A DNA stretch of 64,000 bases from Pelodera strongyloides (GCA_036852015.1 JAANDG010000031.1:186001-250000); one strand, 5' to 3'. Shown: positions 11,643-25,137, counted from the stretch's first letter. Numbers and translations: made by a program. Notes: generated from the sequence alone by a model not told the origin.

Positions 11643-14600
11643 TGGTGCACACTAACCAAAACTATGCAGCAGCAGATGGGATTCCTCAGTGGCGACAAAC
11701 GGGATGGGATCTTACGTCGAGAAGATGCATCGAAGCCTCATCGTCCAACGAAGTCAATGAAAACAAAGAATAGCCGAACAAAAACGGCAAAGTACTCTCG
11801 CTCCCTATCCTACTTCTAACTAAACCCCAAAAACATAATAACTAAATCTCAGAACATAATAACTAAATCTAAATCTCAGTCAACGTTCACCCTCAAACAA
11901 TGCCAAAAACTCAAGCTGCTCCAATGCCAATTCACCGAGAAGCGGCGGTTCTCGGAGTTGAACAAGGGAGCACCCCAAGTCTCAACATAGTTCTATGCTC
12001 AAATAAACACAAAGTTCACCCTCAAACAATGCCAAAAACTCAAGCTGCTCCAATGCCAATTCCCGAGAAGCGGCGGTTCTCGGAGTTGAACAAGGGAGCA
12101 CCCCAAGTCTCAACATATTTCTATGCTCAAACAAACACAAAGTTCACCCTCAAACAATGCCAAAAACTCAAGCTGCTCCAATGCCAATTCCCCGAGAAGC
12201 GGCGGTTCTCGGAGTTGAACAAGGGAGCACCCCAAGTCTCAACATATTTCTAAGCTCGAACAAATACAAAGTTCACCCTTCACTCAGTGTTGCAAACAAA
12301 TTTTCATAAAATCAAATAATGGTGCACACTAACCAAAACTATGCAGCAGCAGATGGGATTCCTCATTGGCGACAAACGGGATGGGATCTTACGTCGAGAA
12401 GATGCATCGAAGCCTCATCGTCCAACGAAGTCAATGAAAACAAAGAATAGCAGAACAAAAACGGCAAAGTACTCTCGCTCTCTATCCTACTTCTAACTAA
12501 ACCCCAAAACATAATAACTAAATCTCAGATGGATCTCGACTGTCAACGTTCACCCAAAACAATGCCAAAAACTCAAGCTGCTCCAATGCCAATTCCCCGA
12601 GAGACGCGGTTCTCGGAGTTGAACAAGGGAGCACCCCAAATTTCAACATATTTCTAAACAAACAAATACAAAGTTCACCCTCAAACAATGCCAAAACTCA
12701 AGTGCTCCAATGCCAATTCCCGAGAAGCGGCGGTTCTCGGAGTTGAACAAGGGAGCACCCCAAATTTCAACAGATTTCTAAACTCAAACAAATACAAAGT
12801 TCACCCTCAAACAATGCCAAAAACTCAAGCTGCTCCAATGCCAATTCCCCGAGAAGCGGCGGTTCTCGGAGTTGAACAAGGGAGCACCCCAAGTCTCAAC
12901 ATATTTCTATGCTCAAATAAATACAAAGTTCACCCTCAAACAATGCCAAAAACTCAAGCTGCTCCAATGCCAATTCCCCGAGAAGCGGCGGTTCTCGGAG
13001 TTGAACAAGGGAGCACCCCAAATTTCAACAGATTTCTAAACTCAAACAAATACAAAGTTCACCCTCAAACAATGCCAAAAACTCAAGCTGCTCAAATGCC
13101 AATTCCCCGAGAGGGCGTTTCGGGTGAACAAGGGAGCGCCCCAAGTCTCAACGTAGTTTATGCTCAAATAAATACAAAGTTCACCCTCAAACAATGCCAA
13201 AAAAACTCAAGCTGCTCCAATGAATTCCCGAGAAGCGGCGGTTCTCGGAGTTGAACAAGGGAGCACCCCAAGTCTCAACGTAGTTCTAAGCCCAAAAAAA
13301 CAAAGTTCACCCTCAAACAATGCCCAAGACTCAAGCTGCTCCAATGCCAATTCACCGAGAAGCGGCGGTTCTCGGAGTTGAACAAGGGAGCACCCAAGTA
13401 ACATATTTATATGCTCAAATAAATACAAAGTCACTCAAACAATGCCCAAAACTTGCTCCAATGCCAATCACGAGAGAGGGGTTCTCGAGTTGAACAGGGG
13501 AGCACCCCAAGTCTCACTAGTTCTATGCTCAAATAAAACAAGTTCACCCTCAAACAATGCCAAAACCAAGCTGCTCCAATGCCAATTCCCCGAGAAGCGG
13601 CGGTTCTCGGAGTTGAACAAGAGAGCACCCCAAGTCTCAAAATATTTCTAAGCTCAAACAAATACAAAGTTCACCTTCACTCAGTGTTGCAACAAATTTT
13701 CATAAAATCAAATAATGGTGCAACTAACCAAATCTATGCAGCAGCAGATGGGATTCCTCATTGGCGAGAAACGGGATGGGATCTTACGTCGAGAAGATGC
13801 ATCGAAGCCTCATCGTCCAACGAAGTCAATGAAAACAAAGAATAGCAGAACAAAAACGGCAAAGTACTCTCGCTCTCTATCCTACTTCTAACTAAACCCC
13901 AAAACATAATAACTAAATCTCAGATGGATCTCGACTGTCAACAAACAATGCCAAAAACTCAAGCTGCTCCAATGCCAATTCCCCGAGAAGCGGCGGTTCT
14001 CGGAGTTGAACAATGGAGCACCCCAAATTTCAACAGATTTCTAAACTCAAACAAATACAAAGTTCACCCTCAAACAATGCCAAAAACTCAAGCTGCTCCA
14101 ATGCCAATTCCCCGAGAAGCGGCGGTTCTCGGAGTTGAAACAAGGGAGCACCCCAAAGTCTCAACATATTTCTAAGCTCAAACAAATACAAAGTTCACCC
14201 TCAAACAATGCCAAAACTGAAGCTGCTCCAATGCCAATTCCCGAGAAGCGGCGGTTCTCGGAGTTGAACAAGGGAGCACCCCAAGTCTCAACATATTTCT
14301 AAGCTCGAAAATACAAAGTTCACCCTTCACTCAGTGGTGCAAACAAATATCGTAAAATCAAATAATGGTGCACACTAACAAAAACTATGCAGCAGCAGAT
14401 GGGATTCATCATTGGCGACAAACGGGATGGGATCTTACGTCGAGAAGATGCATCGAAGCCTCATCGTCCAACGAAGTCAATGAAAACAAAGAATAGCAGA
14501 ACAAAAACGGCAAAGTACTCTCGCTCTCTATCCTACTTCTAACTAACCCCAAAACATAATAACTAAATCTCAGATGGATCTCGACGTCAACAAACAATGC

Positions 14601-17600
14601 CAAAAAATGAAGCTGCTCCAAGCGAGAAGCGGCGGTTCTCGAGTTGAACAAGGGATCACCCCAAGTCAACAATATTCTATGCTCAATCACCCTCAACCAA
14701 TGCCAAAACCTCAAGCTGCTCCATGCCAATTCCCCGAGAAGCGGCGGTTCTCGGAGTTGAACAAGGGAGCACCCCAAGTCTCAACATATTTCTATGCTCA
14801 AATAAATACAAAGTTCACCCTCAAACAATGCCAAAAACTCAAGCTGCTCCAATGCCAATTCACCGAGAAGCGGCGGTTCGGAGTGAACAAGGGCACCCCC
14901 AAGTCTCAACATAGTTATGCTCAAACTCAACCTCAAACAATGCCAAAAACTCAAGCTGCTCCAAGCCAATTCCCGAGAAGCGCGGTTCTCGGAGAGTGAA
15001 CAAGGGAGCACCCAAGTCTCAACATATTCTAAGCTCAAACAAATACAAAGTTCACCCTTCACTCAGTGTTGCAAACAAATTTTCATAAAACAAATAATGG
15101 TGCACACCAACCAAATCTATGCAGCAGCAGATGGGATTCCTCATTGGCGACAAACGGGATGGGATCTTACGTCGGAAGATGCATCAAAGCCTCATCGTTA
15201 AACGAAGTCAATGAAAACAAAGAATAGCAGAACAAAAACGGCAAAGTACTCTCGCTCTCTGTCCTACTTCTAACTAAACCCCAAAACATAATAACTAAAC
15301 TTCAGATGGATATCGCCTGTCAACGTCACCTCAAACAATGCCAAAAAAACTCAAGTGCTCCAATGCCAATTCACCGAGAAGCGGCGGTTCTCGGAGTTGA
15401 ACAAGGGAGCACCCCAAGTCTCAACATATTTCTAAGCTCGAACAAATACAAAGTTCACCCTTCACTCAGTGCTGCAAACAAATGATCGTAAATTCAAATA
15501 ATGGTGCACACTAACCAAAACTATGCAGCAGAAGATGGGATTCCTCATTGGCGACAAACGGGATGGGATCTTACGTCGAGAAGATGCATCGAAGCCTCAT
15601 CGTCCAACGAAGTCAATGAAAACAAAGAATAGCAGAACAAAAACGGCAAAGTACTCTCGCTCTCTATCCTACTTCTAACTAAACCCCAAAACATAATAAC
15701 TAAATCTCAGATGGATCTCGTCTGTCAACAAACAATGCCAAAAACTCAAGCTGCTCCAATGCCAATTCCCCGAGAAGCGGCGGTTCTCGGAGTTGAACAA
15801 GGGAGCACCCCAAGTCTCAACTTAGTTCTATGCTCAAATAAATACAAAGTTCACCCTCAAACAATGCCCAAAACTCAAGCTGCTCCAATGCCAATTCACC
15901 GAGAAGCGGCGGTTCTCGGAGTTGAACAAGGGAGCACCCCAAGTCTCAACATATTTCTAAGCTCAAACTCACCCTCAAACAATGCCATAAACTCAAGCTG
16001 CTCCAAAGCCAATTCCCCGAGAAGCGGCGGTTCTCGGAGTTGAACAAGAGAGCACCCCAAGTCTCAACAAATTTCTAAGCTCAAACAAATACAAAGTTCA
16101 CCCTTCACTCAGTGTTGCAAACAAATTTTCATAAAATCAAATAATGGTGCACACTAACCAAAACTATGCAGCAGCATATGGGATTCCTCATTGGCGACAC
16201 ACGGGATGGGATCTTACGTCGAGAAGATGCATCGAAGCCTCATCGTCCAACGAAGTCAATGAAAACAAAGAATAGCAGAACAAAAACGGCAAAGTACTCT
16301 CGCTCTCTATCCTACTTCTAACTAAAAACCCAAAACATAATAACTAAATCTCAGATGGATCTCGACTGTCAACGTTCACCCTCAAACAATGCCAAAAACT
16401 CAAGCTGCTCCAATGCCAATTCCCCGAGAAGCGGCGGTTCTCGGAGTTGAACAAGGGAGCACCCCAAGTCTCAACATAGTTCTATGCTCAAATAAATACA
16501 AAGTTCACCCTCAAACAATGCCCAAAACTCAAGCTGCTCCAATGCCAATTCACCGAGAAGCGGCGGTTCTCGGAGTTGAACAAGGGAGCACCCCAAGTCT
16601 CAACATATTTCTAAGCTCGAACAAATACAAAGTTCACCCTTCACTCAGTGTTGCAAACAAATGATCGTAAAATCAAATAATGGTGCACAGGTGCACACTA
16701 ACCAAAACTATGCAGCAGCAGATGGGATTCCTCATTGGCGACAAACGGGATGGGATCTTACGTCGAGAAGATGCATCGAAGCCTCATCGTCCAACGAAGT
16801 CAATGAAAACAAAGAATAGCAGAACAAAAACGGCAAAGTACTCTCGCTCTCTATCCTACTTCTAACTAAACCCCAAAACATAATAACTAAATCTCAGATG
16901 GATCTCGACTGTCAACAAACAATGCCAAAAACTCAAGCTGCTCCAATGCCAATTCCCCGAGAAGCGGCGGTTCTCGGAGTTGAACAAGGGAGCACCCCAA
17001 ATCTCAACATATTTCTATGCTCAAATAAATACAAGTTCACCCTAAAACAAGCCAAAAACTCAAGTGCTCCAATGCCAATTCACCGAGAAGCGGCGGTTCT
17101 CGGAGTTGAACAAGGAGCACCCCAAATCAAAACATATTTCTATGCTCAATAAATACAGTTCACCCTCAAAAAATGCCAAAAACAAGCTGTCCAATGCCAA
17201 TCAACCGAGAAGCGGCGTTCTCGGAGTTGAACAAGGGAGCACCCCAAATCTCAACATATTTCTATGCTCAAACTCACCCTCAAACAATGCCAAAAACTCA
17301 AGCTGCTCCAATGCCAATTCACCGAGAAGCGGCGGTTCTCGGAGTTGAACAAGGGAGCACCCCAAGTCTCAACATAAGTCTATGCTCAAACTCACCCTCA
17401 AACAATGCCAAAAACTCAAGCTGCTCCAATGCCAATTCCCCGAGAAGCGGCGGTTCTCGGAGTTGAACAAGGGAGCACCCCAAGTCTCAACATATTTCTA
17501 AGCTCAAACAAATACAAAGTTCACCCTTCACTCAGTGTTGCAAACAAATTTTCATAAAATCAAATAATGGTGCACACCAACCAAAACTATGCAGCATCAG

Positions 17601-18712
17601 ATGGGATTCCTCATTGGCGACAAACGGGATGGGATCTTACGTCGAGAAGATGCATCAAAGCCTCATCGTTAAACGAAGTCAATGAAAACAAAGAATAGCA
17701 GAACAAAAACGGCAAAGTACTCTCGCTCTCTATCCTACTTATAACTAAACCCCAAAACATAATAACTAAATCTCAGATGGATCTCGCCTGTCAACGTTCA
17801 CCCTCAAACAATGCCCAAAACTCAAGCTGCTCCAATGCCAATTCACCGAGAAGCGGCGGTTCTCGGAGTTGAACAAGGGAGCACCCCAAGTCTCAACATA
17901 TTTCTAAGCTCGAACAAATACAAAGTTCACCCTTCACTCAGTGCTGCAAACAAATGATCGTAAATTCAAATAATGGTGCACACTAACCAAAACTATGCAG
18001 CAGAAGATGGGATTCCTCATTGGCGACAAACGGGATGGGATCTTACGTCGAGAAGATGCATCGAAGCCTCATCGTCCAACGAAGTCAATGAAAACAAAGA
18101 ATAGCAGAACAAAAACGGCAAAGTACTCTCGCTCTCTATCCTACTTCTAACTAAACCCCAAAACATAATAACTAAATCTCAGATGGATCTCGACTGTCAA
18201 CAAACAATGCCAAAAACTCAAGCTGCTCCAATGCCAATTCCCCGAGAAGCGGCGGTTCTCGGAGTTGAACAAGGGAGCACCCCAAATCTCAACATATTTC
18301 TATGCTCAAATAAATACAAAGTTCACCCTCAAACAATGCCAAAAAGTCAAGCTGCTCCAATGCCAATTAACCGAGAAGCGGCGGTTCTCGGAGTTGAACA
18401 AGGGAGCACCCCAAGTCTCAACATAGTTCTATGCTCAAATAAATACAAAGTTCACCCTCAAACAATGCCCAAAACTCAAGCTGCTCCAATGCCAATTCCC
18501 CGAGAAGCGGCGGTTCTCGAAGTTGAACAAGGGAGCACCCCAAGTCTCAACATATTTCTAATCTCGAACAAATACAAAGTTCACCCTCAAACAATGCCAA
18601 AAACTCAAGCTGCTCCAATGCCAATTACTCGAGAAGCGGCGGTTCTCGGGTTTGAACAAGGGAGCACCCCAAGTCTCAACATATTTCTAAGCTCAACGAT
18701 TACTTAGATAGT
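11643..18712. repeat. Two-level composite satellite (A units 129 bp, B units ~270 bp)
   Basis: Two unit types alternate over 7 kb. The A unit is about 129 bp, as shown by the spacing of its TTCACCCTCAAACAATGCC start at 12800, 12929 and 13058. It occurs about 35 times in runs of one to eight. Each A unit holds CCGAGAA-GCGGCGG-TTCTCGG, a 7-bp stem with a 7-base loop. B units carry TGGTGCACACTAACCAAAAC and end near CTCAGATGGATCTCGACTGT. They begin near 11643, 12320, 13716, 14366, 15098, 15502, 16145, 16681, 17568 and 17974. Copies differ by small indels and substitutions. Because 129 is a multiple of three, A runs stay open in two plus-strand frames and yield repetitive ORFs of up to 188 codons. 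I do not regard these as genes. Confidence 0.93.
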
Positions 18713-18769
18713 GAGAGTTGTTGATAACCAAATTAGCAAAACTGATACAATGATGTTTCACTTGCTAAC

Positions 18770-19455
18770 CTGATTGTGATATTTGTTCTCCTCCTGATAA
18801 AGCTGACGCTAATCCGTTGATTCTTCTACCAAAGTTGAGGCGTTCAATTCGGTAAGAAACGTTTCCAGCTAAAGAAATTTTATATCATCAGCAAATTAAG
18901 CACGCATGTTTTATTCTTATAGATAAGAGCTTTACCTGCCTATAGAAAACAGGGTAAATAAACCTTAAAACAGGGTAAATAAACCTTAAAACAGGGCAAA
19001 TATTCCTTAAAACAGTGCAAATATTCCTTAAAACGGGTTAACTATTCCTTAAAACAGTGCAAATATTCCTTAAAACGGGGTAAATATTCCCTTGAAAATC
19101 GAAATGCAAATGAAACTCACGGCCTCCCATTCCTTCAATATGTGCGAACATTCCGCCGAGTGCAATTCCATTTCCGATCGATAAAACCAACTTTTCCTCC
19201 TTTCCGTTTGCGGACAGGAAATTTTCCGTGAACGCGACAAGCACTACCTATAAAGCAGAGATACCACAAGACACGTGAAATCAAAAAAAAAATATATACA
19301 CCAGAAGATTCGACTATATGCAAAAGAAATAATATAATGTGACTAGTTTATAAAAACCCACCTTCGTCTGCTCCATTGTTGGCCACCAATTGGAACATTC
19401 CCATTTCATTGCCAATCATGAACACCTCAAATAAGATGTCCGTTTTTGAATGCAT
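18770..19455 (-). pseudogene. ERGIC2-like cargo receptor, fragment with frameshift
   Basis: Three consecutive minus-strand exons, 19362-19455, 19121-19247 and 18770-18868, match the lumenal region of ERGIC2/Erv41, a membrane protein that cycles between ER and Golgi. The marks are SACRVHGKFPV (family ACRIHG), then LVLSIGNGIALGG (family FHITVGKAI), then VSYRIERLNFG (family SHRIDHLSFG). The first two blocks are in different frames of the same exon. One surplus base near 19191-19204, in a GGAGGAAAA run, accounts for the shift and would also restore phase to exon 3. No transmembrane N-terminal exon is visible up to 20457. No exon for the next conserved block (NQMFQYF in human ERGIC2) is visible downstream, where the satellite lies. 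It is either a dead fragment or a real gene with an assembly error. The family call is fairly sure; the status is less so. Confidence 0.65.
18944..19090. repeat. Minisatellite, ~24-bp unit
   Basis: About six units of the form CTTAAAACAGGGTAAATATT with variants, in the intron between the second and third ERGIC2-like exons. Confidence 0.85.
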
Positions 19456-20457
19456 GATTTAAAAGAAAGAAAGAAAAGAAAATATTTGAAACAAAAAGTT
19501 GAATGGACACAGACGCATATACATAGTAGGAACTACACCGTCTTGTCTAACTGGAGACAACCCCTTGATCAGACTTCATCTAGCGCCCTCGAGCAAGCCG
19601 AGTAATCAGCTATTGTCAACCACGGTGAACCAACACACGTGATATGTCCGAATAACAGGGCATAAACTGCAGCGCACAAGTACACCGCATACTTCATGAA
19701 GTATGCTTAAAAATTTCATGGAACGTTACTATACAAAATTGAGAACTCAGATTTGGTGGGCGAGCCCGGAGTGAATGGCGTATTGGGCGAGTGAGTAATA
19801 AAGAAAAAAATCAATGACTTACTTTAAAGGAAAAATACGTGTATAAATTAGTATGTAGTGGGTAGTGGCACTGTGAGTACGGCTAGGAGTAAGGGGGCAT
19901 GGCTGACCCCGGTATGCTGATTTTCTTGCCCGAGGCTAGATTTGGTCCTATATGTATGTGTGTGATTTGAATCTAAAATTAGCATTTGGGGGAATTGCAG
20001 CAAAAGGAAAAGGTAGATTACTGGAAGAGGACAAACGCAGAAACAATATATTAGCTACGAAGTAGTATCTGCAATAGCACCCTATATTTCTAAGAAATAT
20101 CTATTCAAATAAAAAGAGAGAGGAGTGGAGAAAGAAAGTACAGTGACAATTTGTCGATCAGATGCATATGGTTTACATTATAGTTGAGTAATTCAACCAT
20201 AACCTAATATGTAAGTAGTTCTTGTCTAGCTAATTTTTGAAGAAGGATTTTTTTATAATTATACGATTCTAACTTTGGACATTGGCGCTAAAAAGAGATG
20301 GTGTCGCTGCGCAAACAGGAACAAGATTATTGTAGCCATACAGTAAGCATGGTATACGTTACTAGAATGGGAGCCCTAATTACTGATATAAAAGGGCGGG
20401 GCTTAATCTTTCTATGTCTGGATAATACTATTTTATCTATAGTTCGATAGAATTCTC
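19456..20457. other. Intergenic DNA, no gene seen
   Basis: I looked here for the missing N-terminal exons of the ERGIC2-like gene and found none. A perfect 20-bp palindrome, GCATACTTCATGAAGTATGC, lies near 19688. Confidence 0.4.
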
Positions 20458-20854
20458 TTAAACGGACAGGCCCATCAAAGTAAACCTATATTTACGATAC
20501 GTCCATAGTGACTATCAAGCATTTTTATTACAATATATGCAAACTAAATTTCACATTTATTTGCTATGGGAAACATTTTTCCGATGCGCTCAGATCAAAT
20601 GTATACCGTAAAGCCGCAAATATCCTTGTCGTCAATGCAAATTAATCGTGAAATTATAATGCGATTAAAATTTGCATATATAGCTTTGAAATCTGCAGTT
20701 TTATGGTATACATATGCGTGGAGCGCATTGGAAAAAAGTTGTCTAGGGCGAATAATGGTGAAATTTAGTTTGTATATATTGTAATAAAAATGCTTGATAG
20801 TCATTATGAACGTATCGTAAATATAGGTTTATTTTGATGGACCTGTCCCTTTAA
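20458..20854. mobile_element. 397-bp TTAA inverted-repeat element
   Basis: The left end is TTAAACGGACAGGCCCATCA and the right end mirrors it as TGATGGACCTGTCCCTTTAA. The arms continue for about 100 bp each through ACTATCAAGCATTTTTATTA. The mirrored short ORFs inside are a by-product of the arms. The TTAA borders match the other MITEs, but the end sequence is a different family. Confidence 0.8.
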
Positions 20855-23835
20855 TTCTACACATTCTATATCATAATGCACATTATTCAAATATTGGGCG
20901 CCAAAGAGTCGGCGTCGGGTTTTTTTGTGACAGTTCGAGCAACACGGAAAGACTGTAATTTTCGTCATTAGTTCATTCGGTGTAGGGTTTTCCTCTGTGA
21001 CTCTTACGGACTATGGGAACCTGTGCTCTATTCAAGTGTACGGTAGATCTAAATTCCTGGCTTTTCGGTTTTGTGCGCTTCTGAGATTTCGGTAGTTAGG
21101 TGTGCGAATATTATGTGTGCGAATATTTATTGTTAGTGCCATGCAAAATGCCGCACAATTTTGAAAGGGCGGATATTTGCCAAGGCGATCAGTGGTTTAC
21201 TTCCACTCCTTGAAGTAATGTATTCACTTGAAAAAATCGGTGTCAAAGCTGAATTTCGTAAAGCGTAATGAGAATGGCAAAATTACTTGTGAAGTTAATT
21301 TTAATCTTTGTGTGTTTGTGCTGTTGCGTAAGTGTATCTTATCTTTTGTATTACAAAACGCTGCCACTAAATACATATTTTGCAGTCGCGTTGTAAAGCT
21401 TGTGCCATCAAAAATACGATGAAGTATGTTCAACCGATGAAACTTTTCCTTTTTCGACTAAAACCTTGTTTTGAGGCAATTTTTACTTGAAAATACTTTG
21501 ATAAGTCATGTGCGCGGCATTGCTGCAGAAAGTCCGCTCGAGGTACCGTAGTAAGGTGCGTATACTACTGTACTTCGCATTTTTTCCGCAATGTGCGCTT
21601 TTTTCGTTTTTTTCTTCCAATTTGCAAAAGTTGTATTCTGCTGCTTGTTTGTGTTATATTTTGAGTTACAATTAAGTTTATTGCTGTCAGCTTCCAGAAA
21701 AATGCACACTCTACCTTTCTCACCATGATTTTCGTGGTTTGGCCACACGTACGTGCTGGCATTTTTCCGCAATTTAATGGCCGTATCTGGACCTTTTTGT
21801 TTAGTTGTTATGAATCCAATTTATCCACAACAAACGTTCACCATATACTTATTGTTAAGCTTAAGACTCCGGTCAAAGTTGACTGTCTCGATTTCAGTTT
21901 AAGCTTCTGTGTTATTGTTTGCTATATTTTTTCTTTGAAATTTTTTAGTTTTAATCATATCATAAACAATTGTTAATGGGTTTCAACTTGAGTTCTATCT
22001 TCTGCACTAGTACACACTGAGTGTATTCTATTCGTTGGTAGTGTATTCTATTTGGTGCCCCCACATTCAACGTAGGACTACGGTAGTGTAGTGACAGAGA
22101 GGTCACTCCCATGGTCGTAGTGTCCGAGGCAGCTCCCAATCGACCCGTGTCCCTCGCGTTCGGACACGCGCACGCATACTAACTGGGACAGGACGGGTAG
22201 GGTTCGGGTGTCCCATTGAATCCTTGGGTCCATCTTGGCCCAATTGGGCCGTTGCGCTCGCTAATTTGCCCGAAATCGGAGCTGAGAGCTACACCCTCAA
22301 AAATGTTTTGCATGTATCGATCGTTAAATCTTTGAATTGGATCCTTCCGTTAATTTATGTTTTTAAAATTTAGAATGTTTAACTCAATGGCTGGATCTAT
22401 TCTTTATTGTTTTATTAAAATTAACGTGTTAATTCCAAAATTAAGCGCCTTAAAATGAATTTTAATTTAAACCTAAAATCATTACCTAAAGTTATCCTAC
22501 CCTTACATTTGTGACTTATTTGGTGTTTCCATGATATCTATTTTATAAAGAAAGTTGTGGTTGCGATAAAGGTTATTAGTCCACAGCTGTTGGCTTGATT
22601 GAGAGTGGTGGTGACTGATGACTCATAGAGTTGCCGTCGTTATATCGTTCACTAAATTTCACTCGTTCAGAGTTGAATCATATAATCATACGCTGTTCTC
22701 TTGCAAAAAGTTTGATTTACGGCTGTACCTCCTTCCACAGAAGGTATAAATTCCGTGGGTAAATGAAGGTGGTGTCTTTAGCTACAATTAGTGATGAACC
22801 GTTTTAATAAAACACCATGTTTCGGTCAAATATATTAATTTCGAATTGCTTCCGGAGGTGGTTTGCGTGTTTTCACTCACCAACCTGTACCCCTGCTTCC
22901 ACACTTCGTTCGATCCCATGTACTTTTTATTTATTTATTTATTAAATACACCAAAAGGTGTGCATCCGAGGATGAAAGTTAAAAACGAACATACAAACGG
23001 AAACAGATGATTGATTTGATTAGCAATGAGATTTGACATTCTGCATTTGGAATATTGTTGCAAAGGAATAAAGCCATCATTTTTGTTTGAGCAAACCTTG
23101 AATCAATCCCTTTAGCAAATAATGTTGATTTCAATCATTGATTGTATGTGTGAATAAAACAGCTATGTATTTAACCTTTAAACGTTGAATTCTGAGGCGA
23201 GAGGCACGTTTTGAATTTTTATTCATAAAGTAAGCTCGCTCGTGATTGCTATATTTCTGCACACATTATTTGGAGCTGGAGCGTTTTTTTTGTTGAGAAT
23301 ACTGTGCCAGCCGTGCGCGGGGCGGTGAGGCGGAGATTAGTTTGAATATAGTTCCTGGATGCTCGTGAAAATCGTCAAATATGATGTCTTGGAAAAATTC
23401 GGTCTTTTCTTTGTTCCATCTTTCCTTTCCATATCATAGCTGCTTTGGTTTCTGTTCCCTGATTGCAATTTATCGATTTCACTGTTCATTCGAATTTATT
23501 AATATTTTTTTTAAACTTATGCAATATTATTTTTTCTATATAAGAATGTAAGATACTGACTCAGCATTATTTTTCTAATTTTCAATTTTCCCTGCAACAT
23601 GCGAGCATGCATACATTTTATTTTATTTTCCAATGTAGCTTGCGCTGGCGCTTGCGCCGGATCATTTTTCAATGCAACTTACGCTACTTACGCAATATTT
23701 TTTGTTATAGTACTTGTTTCAGGGTGATTCTGTGCTATGTACAGCTATACTCTCAATCTCTATTGCATATCCTGCGCTTGATTTTGTAGCTGTTGTATGT
23801 AAATAATATTATATTTTGTAAATTTGTAACGTATA

Positions 23836-23872
<37 letters not shown>

Positions 23873-24146
23873 TTGTTTGGATACATCTGTGCATCACCCC
23901 CGCTTCTCTCATGGCGTCGCGCTCTTTCTACTAATCTAACTAATAATTAAACATTATTTGTTTCAGGGTGATTCTGTGCTATGTTCAATTAGGGTCCTGC
24001 ACCCGCGACCATAGATACTTCTCGAAGCCGAGGTTTCGCCCCTGAGTAAAGGTTGGTGATTGATTGCATTTTTTTATTGTTTAATATTATGTATTTGATT
24101 TGGACTAATTTTGAGCAAAATGGGAATATCTGTTTTAGTGTACATC
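20855..24146. other. Gene-poor DNA with microsatellites
   Basis: No exon with family resemblance. An (ATT)n tract lies at about 23834-23872. A GC-richer patch lies at 22070-22290. Around 22926-22990 a TTATTAAATACACC-AAAGGTGTGC stretch resembles the 3' tail of the retrotransposon at 24147. Confidence 0.45.
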
Positions 24147-25137
24147 TTAAACATAAACATAAACATTTATTGCAAAAATGCACACACCACAGAGGGTGGA
24201 AAATACAATTGAACGAACAACATAAATTTAAGAAACAGCCAAACGAAAATAATTCACAGGGAACATAATACACACTACAACACCACACGGGGGAACAAGA
24301 ACAAGAACACGTTTTCAATATCACCAAGATAATCACATATCAAATACTTCGAGTAAAGAGTGGAAAATTGCCAAGTGAAGCCTGCCCACGCCTAACTTGG
24401 GGGGATAATAATAAATAATGAATATTCCAAAGGTATGTATACTGCTGTGAGACCTCCCCAAGCCTTACAGGATTAATGTAAAACATTCAAATTTGGAGAA
24501 AGAAAGGCAAAAAATGGAAAAGAACGGGTAGTTTTATAGAAATTCCAGGCTTTTTGGCCGGTATTTTGACACCGGAACGGAAGTTTGCCGTTGTTAGCAA
24601 ATGTTTGCCACAAAGCTTTGTGACTACAAGATGTATATATGGTACAAAATGCGCAGTGGGACCAGGATGCGAATACATAATGTCTCTAAGAGACACATGA
24701 TGGTATCTGAAGCAAACCTACCAAATTCAGTCTTTCAAGTGCCACCTGAAATTGATTAGAAGTACGTAACTTCAGTATATCAGCAGGGAGTTGCATAAGC
24801 CAATTGGCCGAGCGAATAAAGAAACTATTTTTGAAAGCATTGTTCCGTATGAACGGAAGACGGAAATTATACAGTTTTGTTCGCCCATTAGTGGGCTTAG
24901 GCCGGAAGTATTTACTCCGGCTTAACCGGACTTCGCCGGAAAGAATCTTAAACGCAAGGACCAAATCCTTGCGAATTCTCCTGTCCTGAAGCGAAACAAG
25001 ACCTAAACGACATAAACGCTCACTGTAACTTGGAAGTTCAGAGTACGAATGCACACCAAAACATTTAAAATAAACAATGCGAGTAAAACTTGATTGCACA
25101 CGTTCGATTTTACGAATATCCTTTAATTGATTTTGGA
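24147..25137 (-). mobile_element. 5'-truncated CR1-like non-LTR retrotransposon
   Basis: The minus strand from about 25130 to 24686 encodes the end of a non-LTR reverse transcriptase reading KDIRKIERVQSSFTR, then LCRLGLVSLQDRRIRKDL, then NSFFIRSANWLMQLPADI. This is the usual C-terminal series (IE+VQ, L..L..RR..DL, F..R....WN.LP) of CR1/Rex-type elements. About 450 bp of 3' UTR follow, ending in a short tandem tail, (TTTATG)n on the minus strand, at about 24147-24170. The catalytic part of the polymerase is absent. The 5' break coincides with the start of the inverted-repeat element at 25135. Confidence 0.75.

Noticed and set aside
11900..18707. Long repetitive ORFs of up to 188 codons (MPKTQAAPMPI-type repeat)
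   Set aside because: They follow from the 129-bp period being a multiple of three. Two frames are open at once, many units carry indels that shift the frame, and no splice or start context is shared.
20855..24146. Missing exons of ERGIC2 or 5' exons of src-1
   Set aside because: I scanned for hydrophobic N-terminal or Gly2-type exons next to splice signals and found none I could support.
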